Of a stretch of 64,000 nt of DNA, positions 25,501-37,500 are shown piece by piece (the first letter of the stretch is position 1; each line of letters opens with the position of its first letter). The stretch comes from Callipepla californica brunnescens (Eukaryota > Chordata > Aves > Galliformes > Odontophoridae): the NCBI GenBank assembly GCA_023055505.1, contig JALIRH010000010.1:6268001-6332000 (forward strand), in the 5' to 3' direction. A model generated the notes under the pieces. The model had not been told where the DNA came from. It saw only the letters and a program-made list of their open reading frames with translations, and searched no databases. Both the position numbers and the translations under genes were made by a program.

Positions 25501-28500
25501 TCATAACATCATGTATTGCATTAAGAGTTAAAGAGCTAATGCTCCAGCTGCATGCTGGGTATACATGACCGGGAATCGAACCCGGGCCGCGGCAGTGAGA
25601 GCGCCGGCTCCTAACCACTAGACCAAGAGCATTAGCAAAGCCATAGTCAAAACAACAGTCCAAAAAGTGACAGCGTGTGAATTTCCCACTGAAGAAACAG
25701 TTCGAGATGTAGCCCACAGTGGGTAATGTGATGTGCACTGCCTTTTGGGATAGTAAAGTTGTAATTCTTTCAGATTTCCTGGATCTTGGACAAACCCTCA
25801 ACTCTGACCTCTACCTCATGATACTAGCTAAGCAGAAGGCTTGAACTTCCAGAGTCAGGCCAGAGAAGAAGACAACTTTTCTCTTGCAAAACAATAATGT
25901 TATGTCATATCTGTTTGAGGACTATAGAGAATATTGCTGATCTTGGCTAGACCATCCTACCGTACCTACCATATAGTTCAGAATTGGTCCTTTCTGACTT
26001 CTGTCTGTTTGGGCCAATGTTGCATGGGCAACATTTTCCTTTCCAGGCTCTTGGTCATTGCTGCCAAAAGTGCACAGCTAATGGTGGTGACTATGCTAAA
26101 AATAGTGTTTTGTAGGAGATAATTTGCTCTATCAAATAGTGCTATTGTGGTCCTTATATCTGTTCTAGTTTCCATGGAATTAAATAGGAGGCATAACTTT
26201 CAGAGCAACCTGCCAACTTTCTGTTAAGTATGATCCATTGAGTGAAGAACTGCAAGAGTATAAATATTACTCAATTTGGTCAGGAAACTGTTAAACATTA
26301 TAAACAATCTAGGTGATGCCATTGAATCCACCTGCAGTAATCTTGCAGTTGACACTAAACTGAGAGGAGACATAGGTATCCCTGAAGAAGCACCATTCTG
26401 AGAGATCATGGCAGTCTGGGACAGAGTGAGATTTAACAAAGATGCATGTGAGAGCCTCCATCTGGAAAGGAGTAATCTCAAGCAGCAGTGTCAGCAAGGG
26501 GTCCAGCTGTGTGATCAATTGTTCCACTTCGATTCCAGTGTACTTGATTATTTTTAGGCCATAATTGTATTACTACATTCAGATTTGGTTCCTGCAGTTC
26601 AAGGGAGAGATAATAAACATGCCAGGGTACAATGAGGAGGCACCACAATGTTTAAAGGTTGAAAACTTACTGTTCTAGTAAAAACAAGACTATTTATTGA
26701 CGCTGTTCTGATACTTAGAAGGTATCCTGGATTAATTTACATACTTTAGTTAATTCAAAGGAGATGCATTCAGATATAAGAAGAAAATTCTTCACTATGA
26801 GAACAATGAAATTAATTTCTCAGAGATGTGGTAGAATCACTTTAATGGAAAGTATGTAGGCTCCTGAATAACCTAGGGCCTTAATTTTAGCAGAAGGTTG
26901 GACCAAACAATGTCCAGCAGTCCCTTTTACCCTTGAGTTTTCTATTTCATGTGGATGATCCATACTCTTGATTTTCAAAACTGTACATGTATAACTAGGA
27001 GGACAGAAAAAATATAGTAGAACAGCATCGCTAACATAAACTTCCCAACAGACTGAGCACAAATTGAGTAATGCTGGCAATAGGAAGATTTGAAAGCTTC
27101 TTTATTAGTTCTTCCACTAAAGTTTCTAAAATAAACAGAAGGTACCTCTAGATGTTAAGAATTCTGGTTTTGCTTAACTGTGAAGTAGAAAAACAGTTCC
27201 CTTAAAAACAGTGTTAGGTGAGGGACAACATAAAATAATTTATTAATAAAATAATTTTACTTAGAATTGTTGTCTGAGTGTTGACTGTGTCATTTGTAGC
27301 TTTTAAATGAGATTGGGCACTATTTTAACTATACAATGAGAATCAGTTTTTTCCTCAATAATTGTTATTCTAGATACAGAATTTGAAATGAGACAAATGA
27401 GCATTGTAGAATAAAATCAATTTTGATAGTTGTTTCTTTTTCTGTATCAGACGTATTAGAAGTTCTTCAAACCTAATTGACCAAACAATATTTTAGTCCA
27501 ATTCAAATCTTTTAGTCCAATTCATTTATCAGTAATGCAGCAAGTACAACAGTCATACTAGATAACAATGATGTTTTACTGTAAATGATATAAAATGTGC
27601 TCATTCCTACTCACAGTTGAAAATGTGTGCCATGCTGCCACATTTTAAAGCCTAGTTCAGGTTACTATCTGGGCTAACTGGTGTGTTTGCTAGGTTCTCA
27701 TTCTCTCTGGGAGTTCCACTGTTATTGCAGTGTCCAATTATATAGCTTTTAAGAATACCTAAATTTTGAAGCCTTCCATTTATTTAGCAGTCTGGATGCA
27801 TAATTCCTTCTATGGACAAGGATCATCTTCTGTGTGTGCATTATTATAGGCAAATCTCTTTTCTAACATCCGCATTTTTGCCTTGATAAACTGTTTGCTT
27901 AGTCTTGATAGCAATGTGCCAAAGTCGTAGCATTAGACAACAGTGAAATGAGCCAACTTTAAGGGAACAGTGTTCTCACTGTTGTCTTTCTTCAAATTCA
28001 CAGTGTATTGTAGCCCAATTTCTCACAGTAAAAAAAGCGTTTTAATGTTTACTTCCTTCAGCTTCATTGCTTCTCTTCTTTTGAAAAAGGAACTACTTTC
28101 TCTTTACATGAACAGTTATCTTAATTTCATATCAGAATGGATTTTTTTCCACCTCAATTTCAGAATGATTATGTAACTAGTTTTTGAAGATGTTTTCCTA
28201 TTTCTAGGGGAGAAATTAGTGTGATGGATGTAAGGGTATAGTTTTTACATATTATGTATCATGATTTGCTCTTTGTAAGACACAGAAGATGACTAGTACA
28301 GCTAAGGTGCTGTATTTTTGTCTTGTAATTTCCACGTTAAATCAAACTGGAAAATCCATTCCTTACATATTGGTTCTAATTTTGGGCAAGATGACTCTTG
28401 CCAGAAGTATGTTTAGAGCTAGCAAAGTTTAAGCACACAATGCAGTCTGTGTAACTTCTGTTTTCATAAAAGTGGATGAAGTATTCTAGTAATAGCCATT

Positions 28501-31500
28501 TTTAAAAAAAGATAAGTGTTTCTTTTAAATTGCTATTTTTCTTCCAAATGCTTTTTTTATAAAAAGTAAATAGTGATATCTTTATATATATTTTTTTGAA
28601 TGTCTTATACTGTTTCCAGTTACTGTAAAGAAGCATATGTGAGCTATGCTTGGATAAGGATGAAGATTTTTAGTCAAAACATGTACAGTTTAGAATGATG
28701 GATAGAACATCTCAACTGTAGAAATACAGTTTGCTTTTCTTTACTCAACTGTAAATCCTAAAGAAATTGAAATCTCCAGTCTCTCTGTTAGAAAAGAAAG
28801 GAGGAGTTGGAGGAAAATACAGGGGTTAGGAAGCAACTAAAGCATAAAGTGTTCCTGAAAAGGTTTATTAGTCACTGTCATGGAATAACTTGGAAGATTG
28901 CTGAGGGGGTTGAGTTCCAAACTTCAAAAGTTAGACCAGAAGCTCAGTAAAGCAAGGACACGGCAAACACCATGGTGATGTGAGCCTTAGGAGGTTTTCC
29001 TTAGAGCCAGTGCTCAGTGTGGGACCTGTGGTCAGAACAGCCTGTGGTCTTTTGCTTAAGATCTCCTGAAGGCCGTCTGACATCATTTAGAATTGATGTG
29101 GATACTGCATCCACCTATGACTCCTCTATACCAAGTACCTGACTTTCTCCTCCTTTTTATTTTTATTTTTTTAAGTTTTTTTTTTTTTTTTTGCATCTAC
29201 TTCTTGTACTAGCAAGTTTTAGAGCTAGTGAAAATGTGCACAATTTAGAGAAATGGTGGGAGGGATTAGTAAGGTTGGGCTTTTTGTACAGAATGTTGTG
29301 AACTGAGATTTTCCAAATATATTATGTTCTTTCTTTCTTTAAAATAGGGTAGAGGTATATTGATTTATTTATAGTACTTAGACTAAGTAGAAGTATTTTG
29401 GAGAGCTTAATCATGAAATAGAATTAGGCATTATAAGAGCAAATACAACACTTTTGTTTCTCTGTTTTTGATATATATATATATTTTTATTTTTTTTTTT
29501 ATTTTTTTTCCTGCTAGAGTTGTCTGTGTGCTTGTACAAAAGGAAGAAAGGAACTCTAGTAGTATGATTAGCAATGTGTTTTGTTATTCTGTTCCCTTGT
29601 GTAGCCCTTTCTAAACCTACCTACCCTTGTAACAAAAGGGATGCTGGTGATATGAAAATACATATATAGTGACCAATTTTGTATGGTATGCTTTTGAACA
29701 CACTGAAATGTTCCACTATATTCTTTCCTCAGTACTTAGTGTTTTTCTTCTATTACATCAGCTGCAAACTAGCTAGGTTTAATTGCCTTTTTGCTTTTTT
29801 AAAATGCTAGGAGGGGTCAGGCACCACATCTGCCATAGCCTAGAGAGGCTGGAACGTGGGAAGCAATGGTCTCTGTAAGAGTTGGCTTAGGCTGGTGTCG
29901 GATTTGGTGCCAAATGCGTCTGCACACGTTTCAGGCTAAAATGTTTCATATCCATGCTTGTTTTTTCCAGGATGAGGAAGATGTACAGTGGAAAGTGGAA
30001 ATCTTTTGTTGTAGAAATTAAGACAAAAGTGTTTACCTCTGTTTCTTCTTTAACTTCAGGGATTCTAACATTAACTTTAATTAAAGTGCAACTGATAAAG
30101 CACTGGCTATCATTGGCAGTTGGTATGACAAATGAATGCCCAGATCTGCATTCTGAAACTTTGTCAAACATATCTCAGTACCATTATTTTTTTCCATCTG
30201 TTTAAAGTACTATTTTCACATTACAGTCTTTGTTAGGATTTGAAAGCTCTTAATATTCGTATGTTGAGTAATTCCTGAGAAAATCTGTTCAACACTTGAA
30301 CTGTATCTGGAACATTTAGTACTTTATTGAAATCTCTTCTCAGTTTATTTCTTTGAATGCAAAAGGTAGTAGAGAGGCTTATAAAAATCTCCTAGGAGTA
30401 TTTGTGCTCTTATACTGAGAATGTTATTCCCCCCCTGCACATAGACCCTTTCTTGTGCAGGTGGAACTCTGGTGACATGTGTTTGGCTGAGTGAGTGAGC
30501 ACAGAGCTCAGTGCCAGCTAAGTCAGCTGAGGGAGGCTGTGCAGAGCAGCTGAGGGTGCAGACCTCTGAACAGAGCAGCACTGTGTATGTGCAGAATGGA
30601 AGGCCTGCAGCCTGGAGAGTAGATACCACAAATAAAGAAATAGAACCTACCCAACAACAAGATAGCAATGATTTAATAATTAAAAATCCTTTTTTGTGGA
30701 AGTAATATTAAATTTGACATTCCATCCTGCAAAAATTCAGATCTGAATACTATTAATTTACTGTCCTGTAGAAGTGTTTGGGAACTGTGAATGAGAAACT
30801 ATAATTGTGTAAAGTGATTTTTGTGTGTGTGTGAAGTTTTAGTTCAGAATTTGACTTATTAGAAAGTATTCAATTGTGCAAGTATTTTTTTTAGTTAGGA
30901 GTGGAGTACTATGCCCATATCCTCTGCTGTTCTTAAAAGAGCATTTCACCTTGTACTTTGTTTTTTCTGCCTTAAAACCTGGAGCCCTACTTTGATGTAA
31001 AAGATGTGATGCTTTGGCATTAGAATGACTGGCAGAAAAAACATGTGAATATTTTGACATCACTGTTTCTTACAGTGCAGTAGAGTACCTGAGGGTTCTG
31101 TTGTTACCTGATGCTGAGCATGGACATAATACAGCAGGTGACCAAGTATCCCTAGGGCAGCTCAGAGTGTGGTTTTTGCTAAGATCATCAGTTCAGGTGT
31201 TCTGCTGAGATTTAGCAAGTTGCTTCATGGGCAACTTGTGCCTATATCTCTTCTCTTGTAATTTTCTTGATAGTACATAGGATCAAATACTCTAGTATTT
31301 TGTCTTTCATATCTTCTTTACTGTAAGATGTATATTTCTTTTCTAGTGTTAGCTTGATAAATGATAAATATTTTATCCTGTGGATGTTTGCATTATCAAC
31401 AATTCTGTTGTCAGTGATCTTTTTATAAGAATCATCTAGGGAAACAGAAAATTGTAGGCGTATGTATGCCATCTCTGATACTTGATATTCTCCTTTGTGA

Positions 31501-34500
31501 AGGTTTCTTCAGTATGAGGCAAAGTGCAGTTACAAGTGGCAGGCAGATTTACAGCTGATGTCTTTTGGAATTGGAATGTGTTCAGAAAATAATTTAAAGA
31601 CCAATTGGACCATTGTATCATACAAACAGGGAAGTTCTCAGTGGGTATCCTACAAGTAATCTTTGTTGATTTATTTTTTTAATGCTTTTGATTATTTGTA
31701 AATTAAGAACTCTGTCTTCTGCTAAGGTAATATGAGGAGATTATGACAAACATCAATGGGTAATGTAATTATTTTTATCATGATTTAATGCAATTTAACA
31801 TGAATAGATATAATGAGAAGACAGTTGTACTTCCCAATATCGCTTCTGAAAGATGGCATTAGAGGAATTTCTATGAAAGTTCAAGTATTTTAAGTAGAGT
31901 ATCAAAATCCTATTAGTTACATATATAGTCTAATTGGGAATGCTCTTGAAGGAACAGAGAAGGAAGTGTTATTTCTGTTGTGTCTAACAGAAAGAAACAT
32001 TCTTTCATAACTATTTTAGCTACTTTTAGAGGAGGTTTGTTTGATTTTTGTACAATGGCCTTAGTAAGGCATAAAGAGATATAAATGCTCTTTTATGTTA
32101 TATGTAACAACTGACTTTTTCTGCTCTCTTTCATTTCTACGTATATATTTAATATACATATTTTCTAGAGTTTCTTTCACTATTTTTTAATTTGAAGAAA
32201 ATACTTTTGGAAAATAATTGCAAGAGCTATTTCTCTAGTTTTCATTGCTGATAATCATTTTCCTGCCCTGTCTACATTCTTAGGCCCCTTCAGGATTAGT
32301 AAGAAAAGGTTCACTGCCTCTTAGTGACACAGCTTCTGTGAGCTCTCTACGACGGATGAAGCGCAAAGCACCCTCACCACCCTCTAGGACACCAGAAGAT
32401 CAAAGTGAAAGCAGTAATGAGACTGGTAATCTTTTTGTACTCTTTAATTGGGAGGCAATAAGAAAGTATGGCTATTTGGCTAAATACTAAAGAAATAATA
32501 CCCAATAAGAGAAGAACTTTAGGTAAAAATATGAGTGTTAAAGACCTTCAGATAGTAGGGGAGTGGTAATGCTATGTTATAAGTTTGTAGTGTGGAAAAA
32601 AAAAACTTTTAGGACATGCAGATTAGTATCAAATAGGCACACTCACCTGATTTTTTTATTGTTAGGTTAACTAAAGCAATTGTTTTTGTGTTACGCATAT
32701 GGGAAGAGAAGATTTGCTTCTCCGCACCAGAGGGGGATTAGTAGAGGGGTTTAATTATTTCATAGGAAATGGACCAAGAAGAAGAATTTTTGTTCTTGAC
32801 TTTTGTTCTTTTATAATTCTTTCATTTGATCAAAAAGTCAACTCTATGAGGATCAAAAATACCTAAGATTTTATTATAAATTTCTGGGAAACATGACAAA
32901 ATACACTGGTTACTTATGAGAAGGTGCATTTCTTGAGGAACTCACCAGTCTGTAAGATCATAATTTAACATTTTATATAGAAATGGAGAGACAATATTTG
33001 TTACTTGACTTATCATGTGTTACTTTTGCAGTAACAGAGTCAACAGAATCAGTCTCTACTGAAATGGAAGGAAGAGCTGCTGAAATACAGTCTGAAACAG
33101 GTTGGTTTTTTTCCAAACTTATCAGTTAAATGTGTGTCATAATAAACTGTTACAATTAGTAATAATAAATTACTATACCGTAGATATAGATATGGAGATA
33201 AGTTCGTACTAATTTTAGCATGTATCAATTAAATCAATGTTTCAACTGAAACACAAATAGGATTTTCTATAATAATGATGTATTTGCTGTCTATAGAAAC
33301 AAATACAGTAAATTATGCATTGATCTCTGTGATTCACATTGAAGAAACTAAATGTTATCCCCTCTTTAACCCCAAAAGGACAAGGCAAGAATGACTTTTG
33401 TATATCCCATGACAAAATGTTCAAAAGCTAAAACCCACTCTTGTTTCAAGAATCCCATTGTGCTGCCCTTAACCTGTGTTACCTTAGGGGTAGGAGAAAA
33501 TCTGTGCTGCTTTCTGTTTTGAATCAGATTGCATGAGGCTCATGTATTTCTGTGCTAGTTGATAGGAACTCTAATTGTCAGTCAAAATGGTGATTGGAGT
33601 GGTTAAGGAGAAAAAAAAAAAGCAACACAAGCCAAACCAATTGCATCACAGGAAGACTAGAAAATGTCAGCTGCTGCCTTAGGTCTCTGGTGCAAAAAAA
33701 AAACACAAAAAAACCCAACAACTTAGAAACATCAGTAATGAGTAAAATTGGTCTCCATTTGTGACATCTAATAGAAACTAATAGCAAAAAAACACTTCGA
33801 AGAATAAAGAGAATAAAGTATGTACTTAATAAATAGAAAGTATTAGCTTGTGTTGTGTAATCTGAATTTGAAAATCTGACAAAGAAATGGATATTGCTTT
33901 TTCTAGTTGTAGCAGAAGGTAGAGAATTATAATTGAGTGAATAATTCTTAATATTTATTATTACTTAGTTTTCTGTGTTGAAGGCCATATTCATCTACTT
34001 GGGATGGACCTAACATGAAGAGCAAGGTTATCATTTAATATTAAGCTTTTTGTTTTGTTTTCTTGAGATTGTTTCTGTCTTAAAATAAGTGGATTATTAG
34101 AATTTCTGCATTTCCCATGAGTGTAATATCTTAAGTGCTGCATAGATAAATAATTCTGAGCTTCTTAGAAATAGCTTGTTCATTTTTCCACAGACTTAGT
34201 AACCTCTGTTTTAGGTATTTGATTTTTTTGTGATTAAATATTTATTCTGTAATTTAGAAAGAAACAGAAAAAAATAATCATCCTCATTGGGTTTAGAACA
34301 GCTTATGTGAGGCTTGGGATTTTCTTCCACAGTTACTGACATTTTTTGTTCTCCAGTTCTGCTTGCGGTGTCTTCTTGCATTCTTATAATGTCCTTTGCT
34401 GAAGACTTAATGCAATCCATTTTTTTTATGCAGAGATGAGTTACATAGCACAGCCTCATTTCTTTTTGATTGTTTTTTCCTCATGGGATACTACTGCTCT

Positions 34501-37500
34501 CTGGTGGCATCTCTGAAAGTGTCTAGAGGCCTGTTTGTAAAGGGTCCCTTTAGTACATGCTGTGAGAACCAATATTCACCTGAAGCAAAATCGATCTTGC
34601 TACTCTTTACTTAATCATAATCTAAAGGTTATGTATCAAATTTGGGCACTTTATATATAGATAAGATAAAATAGTTTAAAACCTCTTCAGTTGTGAAATT
34701 GGGTATAATTTTAGCTTTACATTAACTCGGTAGTTTCCTCTGTTTTTGTTAATACTGCTTGAAATGTCAGGGTTGTAGAAGCATTGAGTTTTTGATCAGA
34801 TGTGACTTTACGTTCTGAAATCAGTTAAGTTACACGCTACTCCTTTAGCAAATAAGAAAATTTAAGTAATGCAAGTAGAGTCAACTTCTTCCCAATGTTG
34901 AACCATTATGAGCATTCAGTAAAGGTTATTTGGTGTCTTATTATTGCATGGCTAGTAGTGCTGTGTTCATTAATTGGGACTATGCTGTATAGTTTGGAAT
35001 AGGCAACATTTGAAAACAGACTGTACCTTGGCAAAAGTGGTATGAAGACATCTACCAAAATAAACATTTAAGGAGATTTAATTTGAACATTTGGAATTAT
35101 AAAGAAAAATTTATTCTCAGTTTTTTTGTTATTTTTTTTTGTTCCCCTTCCCAAAGCTTAATTAATACTCTCAATTTTTTTTTCTAAGGGAGAAAGTAAA
35201 ATTCATAAAGAGAAAGAAGATACAGATTTTTACATGATTTTACATTAAACAAATTTCTTAATGTTCTTGGTTAAAGATTCTCTTAAAAAGCTTTTCAAGG
35301 AGTATAGAGCTGAGCAAAATCACTGCCGGATTTACACGATATAGTCAGTCTTTCTGGCTTTGATATTAACAAGTGTAAAAAGGCATGAACAGAAATGTCA
35401 TTCTGTTATCTGTTGTATTCTTACAGACTTAAGGACACTTGCAGTTGGTAAAGCAGTTATCAGGTATTCACAGTGCCATCCTGTAGCTTTTAACAATATT
35501 CTTTTAGTACTGTTTACAATGCAGTGATTAAATTGCATAAGATAAAAATGCAGTTTGTTATATATGTATTTACATACAGAGTACATAAACAGTAAGGGTG
35601 CAATGTGTACTCAGTGAATTACTGTAAGTAATTCTTAGTGATGCACTGCATATAAATCTCTAAAGGAAGGATTTGGAAAAAAATCATAAAATCCAAACTG
35701 TTCATCTGAATGATGTAAATGAAGGATGGTTGTTACATGTTGTAATTGAATTTGGTACATAAACACTTCATTCTGCTGCAACACTGGCTGCCTAGGTCTG
35801 TTAGTAACAGTAACAGACTTAAAACTGCTAGCTGAAACTTACTCTAAGCTAGTCTGGTACTCTGCTGATGATGCAGTAGAGAGAGCACTATAAAAATATG
35901 TAGGTTTGCTTTTTCTTTTTGTTGTTTTGTATTATACATTTGTAGTTTAGTCTTGGAAGCAATCCTAGCACAGCAAGGGATGGACTTTCATGTAGGATTA
36001 AAGTCAGTAGTATCTCCTACACACTCGAGCTAAGTTCTCATCCCATTAGTATAGGAACAGAAAGTTAGTGTAGTAACTTCACCTTTGTTATACTTCTTCA
36101 GAGCAAGAATAACAGAGATGACTGTGCTGACTAGGCATAAAGCTATAGCAACTTCAGAATTATTCTGTTTGTCTTGTTAGAAGTCCTGGCTGTGCTTTGT
36201 TGTATAAGTCAAGGTTCCACAAAGTATTAGACTGAAGGTCTTAGCCTTTGTTCCACGGTTTCAACAACATTCTGGTGGTTGGTGGCTCAAGATTCATGGC
36301 ATCTAGGAGCTAACCTGAGCCTCTGGGATGCTGCAAGGTCACTTAACAATTGTAATAATGTTCAATCATTTTCAAACATAGTAGTTGTCACCTGTGAGGG
36401 AGATGTTGTCTTGAGGCCTTGTTGCCTTGAGGCTGTGGGTTAGTCTCAGCAGATTTTATATTTGCCAGCATTCTGCTTTTGCTGAAGTTTTCTCATGAGG
36501 TATTTGGCTGCTTGTATGATTTTACACCAAACTGAGGATCAAATAGATGGCAGAGAGGGAGGGAGGAAGAAAAAGCAGCCTTACTGGTTGTGAAGTCCTA
36601 AGGAATCCCTTTGATATCAGCACGTGTGCTTAAGTAATATGTAAGGAGTTCACTTGCACCACTTTGCAATCCTGCTCCTCTTTTCTTGGTGATCTAGATT
36701 AATTCTGTGCTCAGCTCCATGACACATTGATCACAGTGCTTAGCCTAAAGCTGCAAAGCATTATTACAAGAGAGCGATGTAAAAAAATAACTAGAATTAA
36801 GTACTGAAATGCTTGGCTTTTGTAGTTCGTCTGCGACTGTAAATGTGTTCAGTAATGCCATTACTGAGCTCTAAAGACCACGCTTGGGAAAAGCAACATT
36901 TTTGTTCTCAGTTGAGACTTTCTCCAAGTCACGTACAGGTCTCTGTTTTTATTTTAGTGTTACTTCTGTAGAAGTGATGGAGCAGCTGTAGGATAATTTT
37001 TTGTGCAGTGAAGTTGGTCTAAGGTTTATTTATTTTTTAAAGAAATGCACTCTGAGTTCTGCTTATTTCCAGGCTTACTTGCTTCAAACTAGTATTTTGC
37101 TTTCAATCTTAGCCTTTGTGTTGTTTTGGATTTTGCTTTGAAACTCGCTGATTCAGCCCACTGCAATAATAAGTATTGATGTATGCAAAGTTAACAGGAA
37201 TACTCTGTTCGGATCGGAGTGCACTGCTTATATATGGTTCTGTTATTTCCATTTCATCATGTTGCCATATGTAGATGAAATCATTGTTGGCTTTTTCTTT
37301 TTTCCAGAATACAAGTTGCAAAGCAAAGAGGTTAATTGTATGGTCTACCTACTAATACTTGAAAAATATGAATCAGCATCTTGGTGTAGGAAGATTCCTG
37401 GCAGGAAAGTAAAGCCAGAGACAATTCCTCTGAAAATAAAAAAAAAAAAGTACTAGATTTATGAGTCTGACATTAGTTGCACCATCTTGTGTGTCCTAAA

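Larger units (their letters stand above)
25464..25909 (+). mobile_element. LTR-like insertion (possible avian ERVL-type solo LTR) nested in the mariner
   Basis: This segment breaks the mariner sequence between its N-terminal and catalytic parts. It starts TGTCATGG and can end ...TTATGTCA, giving TG...CA borders. CATAT directly precedes the left border, and CATAT also occurs at the right edge, overlapping the last two bases by this choice of end, so a short target duplication is possible but not clean. There is no coding capacity. The size of about 446 bp suits a solo LTR. The start resembles avian ERV LTRs I have seen, but I cannot name the family. The tRNA-like unit lies in its left third. 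Confidence 0.5.
24921..26210 (+). mobile_element. Mariner-type DNA transposon, decayed, with insertion (Galluhop-like)
   Basis: The left end reads GGGCTGCTCCTACAGTAATGC. The right end, complemented, reads GGTTGCTCTGAAAGTTATGCC, an imperfect terminal inverted repeat. Transposase remnants lie on the + strand. Near 25195-25290 there is a stretch reading [15 protein letters not shown], matching the end of the helix-turn-helix part of mariner transposases. At 25969-26028 the frame reads [20 protein letters not shown], a decayed copy of the family's YSPDLAPSDxHLFGP catalytic block, with its Asp codon at 25996-25998. Stops and frameshifts make it dead. About 445 bp of LTR-like sequence interrupts it. 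The family name is from memory of chicken repeats; the superfamily assignment is firm. Confidence 0.85.
23602..32283 (+). other. COBLL1: COBLL1 intron, 8.7 kb, transposon-rich
   Basis: Contains the mariner copy, the LTR-like insertion with its tRNA-like unit, and the CR1 remnant listed separately (24.9-27.0 kb). From 27.0 to 32.3 kb I see AT-rich sequence with T tracts (29177-29192) and an AT/T tract (29470-29510), plus a slightly GC-richer stretch at about 30.42-30.62 kb. No coding exon is recognised inside. Confidence 0.8.

Noticed and set aside
25472..25801. 109-codon minus-strand open frame across the tRNA-like unit
   Set aside because: It lies in the LTR-like insertion, and part of it simply translates the tRNA-like core; no coding signature.
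30345..30705. GC-richer intron stretch with frames on both strands
   Set aside because: Neither frame is recognisable and neither joins COBLL1 in phase with good splice sites.
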